Positions 28,088 through 37,313 of a stretch of DNA of 50,712 bases are shown here, one piece after another. The stretch lies in NCBI GenBank assembly GCA_947372105.1, contig CANBSH010000014.1:1-50712 (forward strand), in the 5' to 3' direction. The notes beneath the pieces are model-generated. The model was given only the letters and a program-made list of their open reading frames with translations, did not search any database and was not told the origin of the DNA. Position 1 is the stretch's first letter; each line of letters begins with the position of its first letter. This DNA comes from Chitinophagaceae bacterium (GTDB taxonomy: Bacteria > Bacteroidota > Bacteroidia > Chitinophagales > Chitinophagaceae). Position numbers and translations under genes: made by a program.

Positions 28088-28591
28088 ATGAAAAATAATA
28101 CTACAACAGTGGATTCGGCTATAAGCACCACCACTATTTCTTTGGATGAAAAGGATTTAGCTATTTTAAGACTCTTGCAAAACAATGCGCGTATTACCGT
28201 TAAAGAAGTGGCAGATCAAATTCATTTAAGTACGACCCCTGTGCATGAACGTATTAAACGATTAGAATCCACAGGTGTGATTAAACAATATGCCACATTG
28301 ATTGATGGCACTAAAGTTAAAAAAGGATTGATGGTGATTTGTTATGTTTCTTTAAATCAACATAGTAAAAAAACTGGGGGACAATTTATTAAACTCATCA
28401 ATGAATTGCCAGAAGTAGTGGAGTGTTATAGTATTTCGGGGGAATTTGATTTCATGTTAAAAATTGTAACCGAAGACATGAATAGCTATTATAATTTTCA
28501 CGTGAACAAGTTAAGTCAAACCGAAAATATTGGACAAGTTCAAAGTGTATTTATCATGGGGGTGGTGAAACAAACCCATGTGATGGTGTAG
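28088..28591 (+). CDS. Lrp/AsnC family transcriptional regulator
   Basis: A 167-residue regulator. The winged helix-turn-helix is at residues about 20-65 (LDEKDLAILRLLQNNAR, then VKEVADQIHLSTTPVHERIKRLE). The C-terminal RAM/AsnC effector domain follows (GEFDFMLKIVTEDMNSYYNFHVNKL). Family members sense amino acids and bind DNA as oligomers. Divergence from ahcY, with paired direct repeats in the spacer, suggests autoregulation and perhaps control of methionine-cycle genes; this is inferred. The start is ATG 28088. Confidence 0.9.
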   Translation: MKNNTTTVDSAISTTTISLDEKDLAILRLLQNNARITVKEVADQIHLSTTPVHERIKRLESTGVIKQYATLIDGTKVKKGLMVICYVSLNQHSKKTGGQFIKLINELPEVVECYSISGEFDFMLKIVTEDMNSYYNFHVNKLSQTENIGQVQSVFIMGVVKQTHVMV

Positions 28592-28621
28592 TAGTTTATT
28601 AAAAATGATACCCAAGAAAGT

Positions 28622-28690
28622 ATAAAGTAAATTGAAACGATAAATTGAAATGGTAGACTGAATGGTAGATTATAATTGTAAATTATAAAT
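28622..28690. repeat. Degenerate short tandem repeats
   Basis: About four imperfect copies of a 12-13 bp unit of the form RTARAYTGAAATG (for example AAATTGAAACG, AAATTGAAATG, AGACTGAATG) lie between the Lrp gene and the acetyltransferase gene. No gene or terminator is evident in this gap. Confidence 0.5.
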
Positions 28691-29237
28691 GAAGTCTCAT
28701 CACATAGTCGTCCATGAAAAAGCCATTCCCAATATCAAATTTAAAATCACGCTCTTTCACAAATCCATGTTTCAAATAAAAAGTGTAAGCGGTATTTAGT
28801 TTATTGACCTGTAAAAATAGGGAAGTGGATCCCGCTTCTTTTGCAACTTCAATGGCTTTGTTTAATAAAGCTTTTCCTGCACCTGTTCCCTGTGCCTTGG
28901 GTAATACGTATAGTTTATTCAGTTTATGCTCATTTGCATTTTCAGGGCTTACAGAACAAAAACCTACATCCTCAAATACTTCATTTGTGAATTCTACATT
29001 TTTGAATTCCCCGTTTTTTAATTCGTGATTTTCCTTCATGATATTTGCTATAAAAAATTGACAGCCTTTTTGGAACTGTTCTGCTAAGGAAGCGTCACTA
29101 TACATCCAGTCCAACATAAAATCAATTTGTTCCTGGGATATAATATGACCGTAGGTGCTAGGCCATGTGCGTTCCGAAACAGAACGAATAAAAGCGCTGT
29201 CCTGTATTCTAGCGGGTCTGATACTTATTTGGCTCAT
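28683..29237 (-). CDS. GNAT family N-acetyltransferase with a repeat insertion
   Basis: A 184-residue GNAT. The acetyl-CoA-binding loop region is LYVLPKAQGTGAGKALLNKAIE (residues about 109-130), and the C-terminal KHGFVKERDFKFDIG segment is typical. The substrate is unknown. Residues 67-90 hold an insertion of five-residue repeats (HELKN, GEFKN, VEFTN, EVFED) between two core strands. It follows valS after 8 bp, so it is probably the last gene of that operon. Confidence 0.85.
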   Translation of the reverse strand: MSQISIRPARIQDSAFIRSVSERTWPSTYGHIISQEQIDFMLDWMYSDASLAEQFQKGCQFFIANIMKENHELKNGEFKNVEFTNEVFEDVGFCSVSPENANEHKLNKLYVLPKAQGTGAGKALLNKAIEVAKEAGSTSLFLQVNKLNTAYTFYLKHGFVKERDFKFDIGNGFFMDDYVMRLHL

Positions 29238-29245
29238 TCAAAAAT

Positions 29246-31855
29246 TTATAATTGGGCTAAACTTTCTTCAATAGTTTGTATACGTGCTAAAGCATCTGCT
29301 TTTTTCTTTTGTTCAATGGCTAAGACATCTGGCTTTGCATTTTGAACAAATTTTTCATTGCTTAATTTTTTCTCTACCGATGCTAAAAAGCCTTGTTGAT
29401 GTGCTAAGTCCTTCAATAAATTTACTTTTAATCCTGCGGTATCAATAGCTTGATTGGCAACGATGTAAAATTTATCTTTTTCCAAAGCAACGACAATCGA
29501 AGACGCTACCGATCCTTGTGTATATTGAATAGCGCTTGCATTAATTTGCTTTGCTAATATATTTTGGATGGTTTGATAAGGCTTATTGTTTTCGGTTTGA
29601 ATATGAAGTTCAATGGCATCCTTAGGTTTAATTTGATTTTTATTACGTGCATCACGTAAAGTAGAAATTACGTTTTGCAATAATTGACCTGCTTTTAAAA
29701 CGGATTCATCTACCTCACCAAATGAAGTGTATGCTTTTACGCATAAGTCTTCGGTTTGTGTTTTTAAAGTATGATGAATTTCTTCTGTAATGAAAGGCAT
29801 GAATGGGTGCAATAATTGCAATAGAGAATCATAAAATGTAACTGTCTTTTCATACACTGCTGCATGCATGGGTTGCTCAAAGCCAGGCTTGATCCATTCT
29901 AAATACCAACTACAAAAATCATCCCAAACTAATGCGTATAATACTTTTAAAGCTTCACTTAATTTAAACTGCTTTAATAATTCATCTACTGTATTTTGAG
30001 TGGCGTTTAATTTTGCTTGGAACCAATCCATTGCAAATTGAGCATCTTCGGGAATACTTCCTTCCTTATTTTGACGTGCTTCCCACATCTTCAATAATTT
30101 AGTAGCATTCCATAATTTATTATTAAAATTTCTACCTTGTTCTAAAGTAGATTCATCAAATAACAAATCGTTTCCAGCAGGAGAGGCGATCATAATGCCA
30201 AAACGAACTGCATCAGCTCCATATTGATCAATCAATCCAAGTAAGTCAGGGGAGTTTCCTAAACTCTTACTCATCTTACGTCCTTGTTTGTCTCTTACTA
30301 TTCCTGTGAAGTACACATCTTTAAAAGGAATCTTTCCCATGTATTCTTCCCCAGCCATGATCATACGTGCAACCCAAAAGAAAATAATTTCAGGAGCCGT
30401 TACTAAAGTGCTAGTAGGATAGTAATAATTAACTTCTGCATTATTGGGATTGGATAAACCTTTAAATACTTCAAATGGCCATAACCAACTACTAAACCAA
30501 GTGTCTAAACAATCATTGTCTTGATGTAAATTTTTTCCTTTGGTTTCAGGATAGTTTTCATATACTTTCTCTAAACTTTCAGCTACAAATACATTGCCTT
30601 CGTTATCATACCAAGCGGGTATGCGATGTCCCCACCAAAGTTGTCGGCTAATACACCAATCTTTGATGTTCTCCATCCAATGTCTGTATAGATTTTTAAA
30701 TTTAGCAGGATGAAAATTAATTTCATCTGTCATCACAGCTTCTAGGGCAGGAGCTGCTAATTGTTTCATATCTACCCACCATTGCAAACTTAATCTAGGT
30801 TCAACAATTGCATCAGTCCTTTCGCTAAATCCAACCTGGTGTGTATAATCTTTAATGGAAACTACATTTCCTGCAACTTCTAAATCTTGAACAATTTTTT
30901 TTCTTACTTCTATACGATCTTCTCCAATATATCTGGTTGCAGCTTCCGATAAAGTACCATCATCATTCATGGTATCAATAATTTCCAAATTATATTTTTG
31001 CCCTAATTGAAAATCATTCATATCATGCGCTGGCGTTACTTTTAAAGCACCAGTACCAAAATCCATTTCAACATATTCATCAGCAATAATGGGAATGCGT
31101 CTATTAATCAATGGCACAAATGCAAATTGTCCCACTAAATGAGTATATCTTTTATCATCAGGGTGAACGCAAATGGCTGAGTCGCCTAAAATAGTTTCTG
31201 GACGAACGGTGGCGATAGAAATATATTCTTCACCAGGCAAATCCAATCTATATTTTAGCTCATAAATTTTTCCATTTACTTCCTTGTAAATCACTTCTTC
31301 ATCACTTAGGGCAGTCTTCGCTCTTACATCCCAATTGATCATTCTTTTGCCACGATAAATTTTACCTTTTTTATATAAATCTACAAATACACCAATTACG
31401 GTTTGGTAATAATCGGGGTCCATGGTAAAAGAAGTTCTTTCCCAATCCAAACTACAACCCATTTTACGCAATTGTTGCAAAATGATTCCTCCATATTTCT
31501 CTTTCCATTCCCATGCGTATTCTAAAAATTTTTCTCTCGATAAAGATGATTTTGCAATGCCTCTTTCGCGTAACATCGCCACTACTTTTGCTTCAGTAGC
31601 AATAGAAGCATGATCGGTACCTGGCACCCAACATGGATTAAATCCTTGCATACGTGCACGACGTACTAAAATATCTTGAATGGTATTATTTAAACAATGT
31701 CCCATATGCAACACTCCAGTCACATTAGGGGGTGGGATCACCACAGTATACGCAGGCTTATCGTTAGGGGTACTATGAAAATAACCTTGTTCCACCCAAT
31801 GGCTATACCATTTGGTTTCTACTTCGGTGGGGATATAATTTTTGCTTAATTCCAT
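29246..31855 (-). CDS. valS: Valine--tRNA ligase
   Basis: An 869-residue class I synthetase, near the shorter end of the ValRS range. HMGH (the HIGH motif) is at 50-53 within PPPNVTGVLHMGH, and KMSKS is in GRKMSKSLGNSPD. The editing domain includes ETILGDSAICVHPDD. The anticodon-binding domain and the C-terminal coiled-coil tRNA arm (last 65 residues or so) are complete. ATG 31855 (MELSKNYIPTEVE) is chosen over TTG 31873. The acetyltransferase follows closely; the small lipoprotein lies upstream. Confidence 0.97.
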   Translation of the reverse strand: MELSKNYIPTEVETKWYSHWVEQGYFHSTPNDKPAYTVVIPPPNVTGVLHMGHCLNNTIQDILVRRARMQGFNPCWVPGTDHASIATEAKVVAMLRERGIAKSSLSREKFLEYAWEWKEKYGGIILQQLRKMGCSLDWERTSFTMDPDYYQTVIGVFVDLYKKGKIYRGKRMINWDVRAKTALSDEEVIYKEVNGKIYELKYRLDLPGEEYISIATVRPETILGDSAICVHPDDKRYTHLVGQFAFVPLINRRIPIIADEYVEMDFGTGALKVTPAHDMNDFQLGQKYNLEIIDTMNDDGTLSEAATRYIGEDRIEVRKKIVQDLEVAGNVVSIKDYTHQVGFSERTDAIVEPRLSLQWWVDMKQLAAPALEAVMTDEINFHPAKFKNLYRHWMENIKDWCISRQLWWGHRIPAWYDNEGNVFVAESLEKVYENYPETKGKNLHQDNDCLDTWFSSWLWPFEVFKGLSNPNNAEVNYYYPTSTLVTAPEIIFFWVARMIMAGEEYMGKIPFKDVYFTGIVRDKQGRKMSKSLGNSPDLLGLIDQYGADAVRFGIMIASPAGNDLLFDESTLEQGRNFNNKLWNATKLLKMWEARQNKEGSIPEDAQFAMDWFQAKLNATQNTVDELLKQFKLSEALKVLYALVWDDFCSWYLEWIKPGFEQPMHAAVYEKTVTFYDSLLQLLHPFMPFITEEIHHTLKTQTEDLCVKAYTSFGEVDESVLKAGQLLQNVISTLRDARNKNQIKPKDAIELHIQTENNKPYQTIQNILAKQINASAIQYTQGSVASSIVVALEKDKFYIVANQAIDTAGLKVNLLKDLAHQQGFLASVEKKLSNEKFVQNAKPDVLAIEQKKKADALARIQTIEESLAQL

Positions 31856-31910
31856 GCGTTGCTTCTTTTCCAATAATGAGCCACAAAAATAAGGAAAAGC
31901 TAGCTAGTGG

Positions 31911-32168
31911 TTACCAAGTTCTTCCTGATTCCGCCGCTTCCCAAATATTAGTAGGTTCTTGGCTAGCAACTTGATTGGTGGAAGTGCTTTGGGAACTTGC
32001 AGAAACTTGTGAAGGTTTCACCCATTCAATGGCTTTGGCGTCTAATTTTTCGATGATCACTTTGCATGATTTCTGAGTCGTTTCCTTTATTTTCTCCTGA
32101 GTCATTTGACATGAAGTAAATGATAGGATGGAAATACTTAACAAAGCGATGGTTGTACCCTTTTTCAT
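31911..32168 (-). CDS. Small putative lipoprotein
   Basis: An 85-residue protein. The N-terminus MKKGTTIALLSISILSFTSC is a lipoprotein signal peptide with the acylated cysteine at residue 20. The mature part has a short helical stretch (EKIKETTQKSCKVIIEKLDAKAIEW) and then a Ser/Thr/Gln-rich tail, so it is probably a periplasmic or surface tether. I do not recognise the family. It lies 55 bp upstream of valS on the same strand and could be co-transcribed. Confidence 0.6.
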   Translation of the reverse strand: MKKGTTIALLSISILSFTSCQMTQEKIKETTQKSCKVIIEKLDAKAIEWVKPSQVSASSQSTSTNQVASQEPTNIWEAAESGRTW

Positions 32169-32178
32169 ATTAAAATTT

Positions 32179-32192
32179 ATATAGATCTATAT
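32179..32192. promoter_or_regulatory. 14-bp perfect palindrome between divergent genes
   Basis: ATATAGATCTATAT is a perfect inverted repeat, 10 bp before the lipoprotein start codon and upstream of the exonuclease gene. It could be an operator; nothing in the sequence names the regulator. Confidence 0.3.
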
Positions 32193-32264
32193 TATAACGC
32201 TGTTTTTATGAAATTGTTACAAAAAACACCCAAAAAGCGTAAAAATTTGCGATCTTGTCCCCTC

Positions 32265-32849
32265 ATGGAATTTGCAATTGTAGATATTGAAACCACAGGA
32301 GGGATGCCCCAATCTCACGGAATTACCGAGATTGCTATTGTCATGCATAATGGGGTAGAAGTCACTGGGAAATATGTGACTTTGGTGAATCCTAGACAAA
32401 AAATACCCCCCTTTATTGTGAACATGACAGGGATTAGCGATGAGATGGTAGCAACTGCTCCTTTATTTGAAGAAGTAGCTCCTCAAATTTATAATTTATT
32501 GAATGGTAGAATATTTGTGGCGCACAATGTAAGTTTTGATTATTCTTTTGTGCATTATTTACTTCGTCAATCTGGATTTGAATGGTCAGCCCCCAAATTA
32601 TGTACCATTAAATTGGCAAAGAAAGTGTTCCCTGGTTTGCAAAAATATGGGTTGGGTTCTTTAACACGTGATTTAGGAATTAGAATAGAAGGAAGACACA
32701 GAGCATGGGGTGATGCAGCAGCTACTGCACAAGTATTGACAATGGCAATTCAAAAAGAAGGGATGAGCCCTATACATTCTTTACTTAATAAGAAAGAACC
32801 AAGAAAAAAAATAGCACCTAGTTCAAATGAAGAAGGTGCTAGTAATTAG
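32265..32849 (+). CDS. DEDDh 3'-5' exonuclease (DNA polymerase III epsilon-like)
   Basis: A 194-residue exonuclease of the DnaQ-like superfamily. ExoI is IVDIETTGG with Asp7 and Glu9, ExoII is in the HNVSFDYSF region, and ExoIII is HRAWGDAAAT, where His and Asp follow the DEDDh spacing. It would remove nucleotides from 3' ends using two metal ions, in repair or proofreading. ATG 32265 is chosen because the protein then starts directly at the catalytic strand; an upstream in-frame ATG at 32208 would add 19 basic residues (MKLLQKTPKKRKNLRS) and remains possible. Confidence 0.85.
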   Translation: MEFAIVDIETTGGMPQSHGITEIAIVMHNGVEVTGKYVTLVNPRQKIPPFIVNMTGISDEMVATAPLFEEVAPQIYNLLNGRIFVAHNVSFDYSFVHYLLRQSGFEWSAPKLCTIKLAKKVFPGLQKYGLGSLTRDLGIRIEGRHRAWGDAAATAQVLTMAIQKEGMSPIHSLLNKKEPRKKIAPSSNEEGASN

Positions 32850-32871
32850 TTCTATTCAATTTCAGACTATA

Positions 32872-34212
32872 TTAAAATTCGGCAGTCACTCCCGTATAAT
32901 TTTGCGGAGTAATGGCTTTCAATTCTTTTTTAAGGGTTGCTGAAACTTTCAAGCCGTCGATAAATTTATGCATCAGTTTTTTATCAATCTTATTATTTCC
33001 TCTTGTTAAATCTTTAAGTGCTTCGTAAGGGTTAGGATATTTTTCACGACGTAAAATAGTTTGAATCGCTTCAGCCACAACCGCCCAATTGTTTTCTAAA
33101 TCGGATTGAATTTTATCTTCATTCAAAATAAGTTTTCCTAATCCTTTTTCCAAAGAATTTAAAGCGATAGCAATATGTCCCACAGGAACTCCTACGTTTC
33201 TTAAGACAGTAGAATCGGTTAAGTCGCGTTGTAAACGGCTAATAGGAAGCTTGGCAGCTAAATGTTCAAGTAAAGCATTTGCAATACCCAAATTACCTTC
33301 TGCGTTTTCAAAATCAATAGGGTTTACTTTATGTGGCATAGCGCTAGATCCTACTTCGCCTTTTTTGGTTTGTTGCTTAAAGTAATCCATGGAAATATAA
33401 GTCCAAATATCTCGAGCAAAATCAATTAAAATAGTGTTGATGCGTTTTAAATTATCACAGTGTGCTGCAAAATGATCATAATGCTCAATTTGAGTAGTGA
33501 ACTGCATACGCTCTAATCCTAATACATCATCTACAAATTCATTTCCTAAACTCACCCAATTTTTTTTAGGATAAGCAATATGATGTGCATTAAAGTTACC
33601 GGTGGCGCCTCCAAATTTTGCTGCGTATGGAATCGCCGAAAATAATTCAATTTGATGATGTAATCTCTCCACAAATACCATTAATTCTTTTCCTAATGTA
33701 GTGGGAGAAGCAGCTTGCCCATGAGTACGCGCTAATAATGGAACTTTTTTCCATTGCTTAGCTAATTGAAATAATTTGTTCTGTAAATTAATATAAGAAG
33801 GTAATACCGAATTTTCCATCGCTTCTTTCCAGCTTAAAGGAATAGCTGTATTATTAATGTCTTGTGAAGTAAGTCCAAAATGAATCCATTCTTTTAATTC
33901 GCTCGCTTTATGTTGGTCTAAAACTTCTTTTAAAAAATATTCTACCGCTTTCACATCGTGGTTAGTGGTGGCTTCAATTTTTTTAATTTTTGTCGCATCT
34001 TCTTCCGAAAAATTTTCTGCTACTGCCAATAAAGTTTTACGTAATGCGGGGGTTACTTTGAAAAACTTTTTATCTGCTAAAAACAAGAAGTAATGTACTT
34101 CTACTAAAACGCGATATTTTATAAGGGCAAATTCGGAAAAATAAGCGCCTAGGGCAGAGGTTTGCTTATGATATCTTCCGTCGATAGGTGAAATGGCTGT
34201 TAATGATGACAT
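32872..34212 (-). CDS. purB: Adenylosuccinate lyase
   Basis: A 446-residue fumarase/aspartase superfamily enzyme acting twice in purine synthesis (SAICAR to AICAR, adenylosuccinate to AMP). The signature SSAMPHKVNPIDFENAEGN carries the catalytic serine loop, HGQAASPTTLGKE the His region, and TTNHDVKAVEYFL and LTSQDINNTA line the site. The opening SLTAISPIDGRYHKQT fits the long PurB subgroup. It is divergent from mqnA across 71 bp. Confidence 0.96.
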   Translation of the reverse strand: MSSLTAISPIDGRYHKQTSALGAYFSEFALIKYRVLVEVHYFLFLADKKFFKVTPALRKTLLAVAENFSEEDATKIKKIEATTNHDVKAVEYFLKEVLDQHKASELKEWIHFGLTSQDINNTAIPLSWKEAMENSVLPSYINLQNKLFQLAKQWKKVPLLARTHGQAASPTTLGKELMVFVERLHHQIELFSAIPYAAKFGGATGNFNAHHIAYPKKNWVSLGNEFVDDVLGLERMQFTTQIEHYDHFAAHCDNLKRINTILIDFARDIWTYISMDYFKQQTKKGEVGSSAMPHKVNPIDFENAEGNLGIANALLEHLAAKLPISRLQRDLTDSTVLRNVGVPVGHIAIALNSLEKGLGKLILNEDKIQSDLENNWAVVAEAIQTILRREKYPNPYEALKDLTRGNNKIDKKLMHKFIDGLKVSATLKKELKAITPQNYTGVTAEF

Positions 34213-34259
34213 TGGCTATTGCTTTTTAAACAAGTAGAGTCTATGTTAAAAAAAATGGT

Positions 34260-34267
34260 TTTCTTTG
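34260..34267 (+). promoter_or_regulatory. -7-like box upstream of mqnA
   Basis: TTTCTTTG matches TAnnTTTG with one mismatch. Initiation near 34274 would leave a leader of about 10 nt before the TTG at 34284. It is face to face with the purB -7 box and forms part of CTTTGTGCAAAG (34263-34274). Confidence 0.35.
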
Positions 34268-34269
34268 TG

Positions 34270-34277
34270 CAAAGTTA
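34270..34277 (-). promoter_or_regulatory. -7 box of purB
   Basis: On the minus strand TAACTTTG matches TAnnTTTG. Initiation near 34263 gives a leader of about 50 nt to ATG 34212. The start regions of the two divergent promoters overlap, so they may compete. Confidence 0.45.
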
Positions 34278-34283
34278 ATTCAA

Positions 34284-35024
34284 TTGGACAGAAGATGGCG
34301 CATAGGGGCGGTAAGTTATTTAAATACCCGTCCATTATTATTAGGATTGGAGCAGTCCCCCCTCATGGATCAAATGGAGCTGGTGAAGGATTATCCTGCA
34401 GCTATCGCACAGCAATTATTAGACGGCACCATTGATATGGGTTTGGTCCCTGTGGCCATTACCCCTTTATTAAAAGAGGCTCATTTTGTGTCACAATTTT
34501 GTATTGGAACCGAAGGCGAGGTTGCTTCTGTGGCCATTTTTAGTGAAGTACCCTTAGAGCAAGTCTCCCATTTATATTTAGATTATCAGAGTAAAACATC
34601 GGTGAGGCTGGCTCAAATATTATTAAAAGAGTATTGGAAGTTGGAGGTGGAATTACTTACTGCTAAGGAAGGATATATTAATGAGATTAAAGGAACTATA
34701 GCAGGGGTGATCATTGGTGATCGTGCTTTAAAAGCGCGTACCCAATTCCCTTACATATATGATTTAGGGAGCGCTTGGGTAGCACATACTGGTTTGCCAT
34801 TTGTTTTTGCCACTTGGATCGCAAATAAACATATCCCGGAAGAATTTATGAAAGCTTTTGATGCTGCAAATGAATTTGGATTACAACATTTGGATCAAGT
34901 TATTGCGGCGATACCTCCCAATCAACAAGTGTATGATTTGCATCAATATTATACGCATAATATTAGTTATCATTTAACGCCGTCCAAACGAAAAGGAATG
35001 GAATTGTTTTTGAGTTCTATTTAA
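34284..35024 (+). CDS. mqnA: Chorismate dehydratase (futalosine pathway of menaquinone synthesis)
   Basis: A 246-residue periplasmic-binding-protein fold enzyme that dehydrates chorismate to 3-enolpyruvoylbenzoate. The opening RIGAVSYLNTRPLLLGLE, TIDMGLVPVAITPLL, and IYDLGSAWVAHTGLPFVFATW are typical MqnA blocks. The start appears to be TTG 34284: no ATG or GTG is in frame at the proper distance, and the conserved strand begins six codons later. Together with the UbiD-type gene it supports the futalosine route. The methyltransferase gene follows after 10 bp. Confidence 0.9.
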   Translation: MDRRWRIGAVSYLNTRPLLLGLEQSPLMDQMELVKDYPAAIAQQLLDGTIDMGLVPVAITPLLKEAHFVSQFCIGTEGEVASVAIFSEVPLEQVSHLYLDYQSKTSVRLAQILLKEYWKLEVELLTAKEGYINEIKGTIAGVIIGDRALKARTQFPYIYDLGSAWVAHTGLPFVFATWIANKHIPEEFMKAFDAANEFGLQHLDQVIAAIPPNQQVYDLHQYYTHNISYHLTPSKRKGMELFLSSI

Positions 35025-35034
35025 ATTTGAAAGT

Positions 35035-35787
35035 ATGACTTTGTTAGAATTTATCATAACGAGTATTTCTTATATCAAACATCCTGCCAAAAGAAAGTGT
35101 TTGCAATTATCTTTTTTATTTAAAAATAAAAAGGGGTTAGAAGTTGGGGGGCCTAGTGCTTTTTTTCATTTAAAAACACCTTTGCCTATTTATGCATGGG
35201 CGCAAAGCATGGATGGAGTCAATTTTTCAAATAGTACTCTATGGGAAGGTGCTTTACTGCAAGGAGCGCATTATCATTATTATAAAAATAAAAATGGTTT
35301 TCAATTTATACATGAAGCAACCCAATTAACTGGTATTCCAAATGGCAGCTATGATTTTGTAGTTTCCTGTCATTCTTTGGAACATACTGCTAATCCTATA
35401 AAAGCGTTGATGGAATGGGAAAGAGTGCTAGGGGATAAAGGAAGTTTAGCATTGATATTGCCCGATAAAAATTACACTTTCGATATCCAAAGACCTATCA
35501 CCACCTTAGAACATCTTATAGAAGATTATAAAAATGATACGCCCGAAACAGATACTACTCATTTTGAAGAAGTGATAGCTTTATCGGATTTGACAGTAGG
35601 TAATTTAACTATCACGAAAGAAGAATTCAAAAATAGAACCTATCAGAATTTCGAAAATAGAGCAGTGCATCATCATGTGTTTGATTTGGCACTTGTGAAA
35701 GCAATGTTGGAATACGCAGGCTTTGAATTATGGCATCAGCAGGCTTATTCTAATTTACATTTAGTAGCGGTTGCTCAAAAAAGGTAA
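35035..35787 (+). CDS. Class I SAM-dependent methyltransferase
   Basis: A 250-residue protein. KNKKGLEVGGPSAFF (residues about 30-43) is the SAM-binding loop, YDFVVSCHSLEHTANPIKAL is the central motif with the HSLEH acidic stretch, and VLGDKGSLALILPDK follows, as in Methyltransf_11-type enzymes. The substrate is unknown. The neighbouring polysaccharide genes on the opposite strand suggest a sugar or a lipid carrier, but its own operon partner is mqnA, so it is left open. Its stop codon is one base from the convergent flippase stop. Confidence 0.8.
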   Translation: MTLLEFIITSISYIKHPAKRKCLQLSFLFKNKKGLEVGGPSAFFHLKTPLPIYAWAQSMDGVNFSNSTLWEGALLQGAHYHYYKNKNGFQFIHEATQLTGIPNGSYDFVVSCHSLEHTANPIKALMEWERVLGDKGSLALILPDKNYTFDIQRPITTLEHLIEDYKNDTPETDTTHFEEVIALSDLTVGNLTITKEEFKNRTYQNFENRAVHHHVFDLALVKAMLEYAGFELWHQQAYSNLHLVAVAQKR

Positions 35788-35788
35788 A

Positions 35789-37309
35789 CTACTTTTTACC
35801 AAATAAAGCAGGAATATTTTTCAAGAAAAAATTGCGTACAATCGCTAAAATTTCAGGAGCAGGGTTGATCCATTGTGTCAACAAATAAAATCCAATACCA
35901 AAACTTACAGATTGAATTGCAATATTGATGGCGAAATTAGAAGCCATTGGTAATTGGTGAATACCTAACATTAATCCTATACTTGCGAGTAAGAATAAAC
36001 CGTGTTTGAAAGTATAGGGCTGTAGGTCGAATTTTTTATACAAGAAAGTGAATCGGATGCTATTATATAAAGTAAGTGCAATTAAATTAGAGTAGGCCAA
36101 TCCTTCTAAGCTGTAATTTAAAATCAAGTAATAATTTAAAGGGATAGAAAGTAAAATATAAAATAGGTTGGTGAAAAAATCAAATTTCCAATAATTAGAT
36201 GTGCCTATAATTTGGCCATTCACGCCCGTGGCAAGATCGATAAGCTTGGCGATTCCTAAAATAAATATCAATTTACTGATGGCATCATACCCTCCAGATT
36301 GTTTATGGCTCACCCAGTTTAAAAAGGCCACTAGGTTTTCAATATTCAACCAGATCAGTCCAAATAACATGAGTCCAATCACCAATAAATTAGATACACT
36401 TTTATGATAAATGTGTTTGATATTAGCAAAGTCCTTATCCTTCCAAGATTGAGCTAAAACTGGTATGCTGATGGAGTTCAAGCTACGTTGTGGTATTTCT
36501 AAAATGGCAGATACATAAGTGGCGATGGCGAAAATACTAGCATCACTTAAACTCCTTAATGTGACAATCATGATAGTATCATTCGTCCTGGCCAATAAAT
36601 TAAAAAACTGACCCGCAAACACAAATAAAGCAAAGCTGATCATTTTTCCTTTGAGCCTTCTAGTAACACTGCTAATTGTAAAAGCGCGAATACTCCATTG
36701 TTTGGATTGAATTAAATTAATAAACAATAACACTACTGGAACGGCATAAATAAAACTAAAAAGAACAATAAACTGAGGTAGGGTAATCCAATGAAACCCA
36801 AATGCAACAATTAAAATAGTGGTTAAAATACGAATAGCGGTTTCTCGTAAAAAATTAGTGTACACCCCTTTTCTTAAACCCCATGCAAAAGCTTCTAGCC
36901 AATAAAATAGAAGTAAAAAGAAAGTATAAGGATACACATAGTTGAAATATTGAGCCAGGCTAGGGGACTTTCCTAATTTTCGTATGATAAAATCTTTTTC
37001 ATGCCAGCCAATAATGAGCAATAATCCAAACCCCATCAAATTAAGTAACAAAGTAATAAATGGAAGCTCATTTTTTTGAGGGCCTAAATATTGGTTGTAA
37101 AAGGGGTAAAACTTATACACCACGGGCAAAGTTCCTAAAGTACAAAAAACGGAAAGTGTGGCACCAATATCTATGATGGCTCTCACCAAGCCTTGGTCAT
37201 TTTTTGTAAAAAATAAGGGGAATAAAACAAGCAGGTTGATGGCTCCAATCACAAAGCCTAGCATGATATAAAAGGAGGACTTAACGCCTTGTTTTTGAAT
37301 AATACCCAT
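35789..37309 (-). CDS. Polysaccharide flippase (Wzx/MVF-like membrane protein)
   Basis: A 506-residue integral membrane protein with about 14 hydrophobic segments of the MOP exporter superfamily (opening FYIMLGFVIGAINLLVLFPLFF). It would flip lipid-linked sugar units across the inner membrane, as fits the four nearby GT2 genes. The C-terminal tail is short and basic (NFFLKNIPALFGKK). ATG 37309 is the first start; a -7 box ends only five bases before it. It is the last of three same-strand genes. Confidence 0.85.
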   Translation of the reverse strand: MGIIQKQGVKSSFYIMLGFVIGAINLLVLFPLFFTKNDQGLVRAIIDIGATLSVFCTLGTLPVVYKFYPFYNQYLGPQKNELPFITLLLNLMGFGLLLIIGWHEKDFIIRKLGKSPSLAQYFNYVYPYTFFLLLFYWLEAFAWGLRKGVYTNFLRETAIRILTTILIVAFGFHWITLPQFIVLFSFIYAVPVVLLFINLIQSKQWSIRAFTISSVTRRLKGKMISFALFVFAGQFFNLLARTNDTIMIVTLRSLSDASIFAIATYVSAILEIPQRSLNSISIPVLAQSWKDKDFANIKHIYHKSVSNLLVIGLMLFGLIWLNIENLVAFLNWVSHKQSGGYDAISKLIFILGIAKLIDLATGVNGQIIGTSNYWKFDFFTNLFYILLSIPLNYYLILNYSLEGLAYSNLIALTLYNSIRFTFLYKKFDLQPYTFKHGLFLLASIGLMLGIHQLPMASNFAINIAIQSVSFGIGFYLLTQWINPAPEILAIVRNFFLKNIPALFGKK

Positions 37310-37313
37310 ATTA

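Noticed and set aside
34255-34303. ATG codons near 34255 and 34294 as the mqnA start
   Set aside because: Neither is in frame with the MqnA protein; TTG 34284 is in frame and correctly placed before the first conserved strand.
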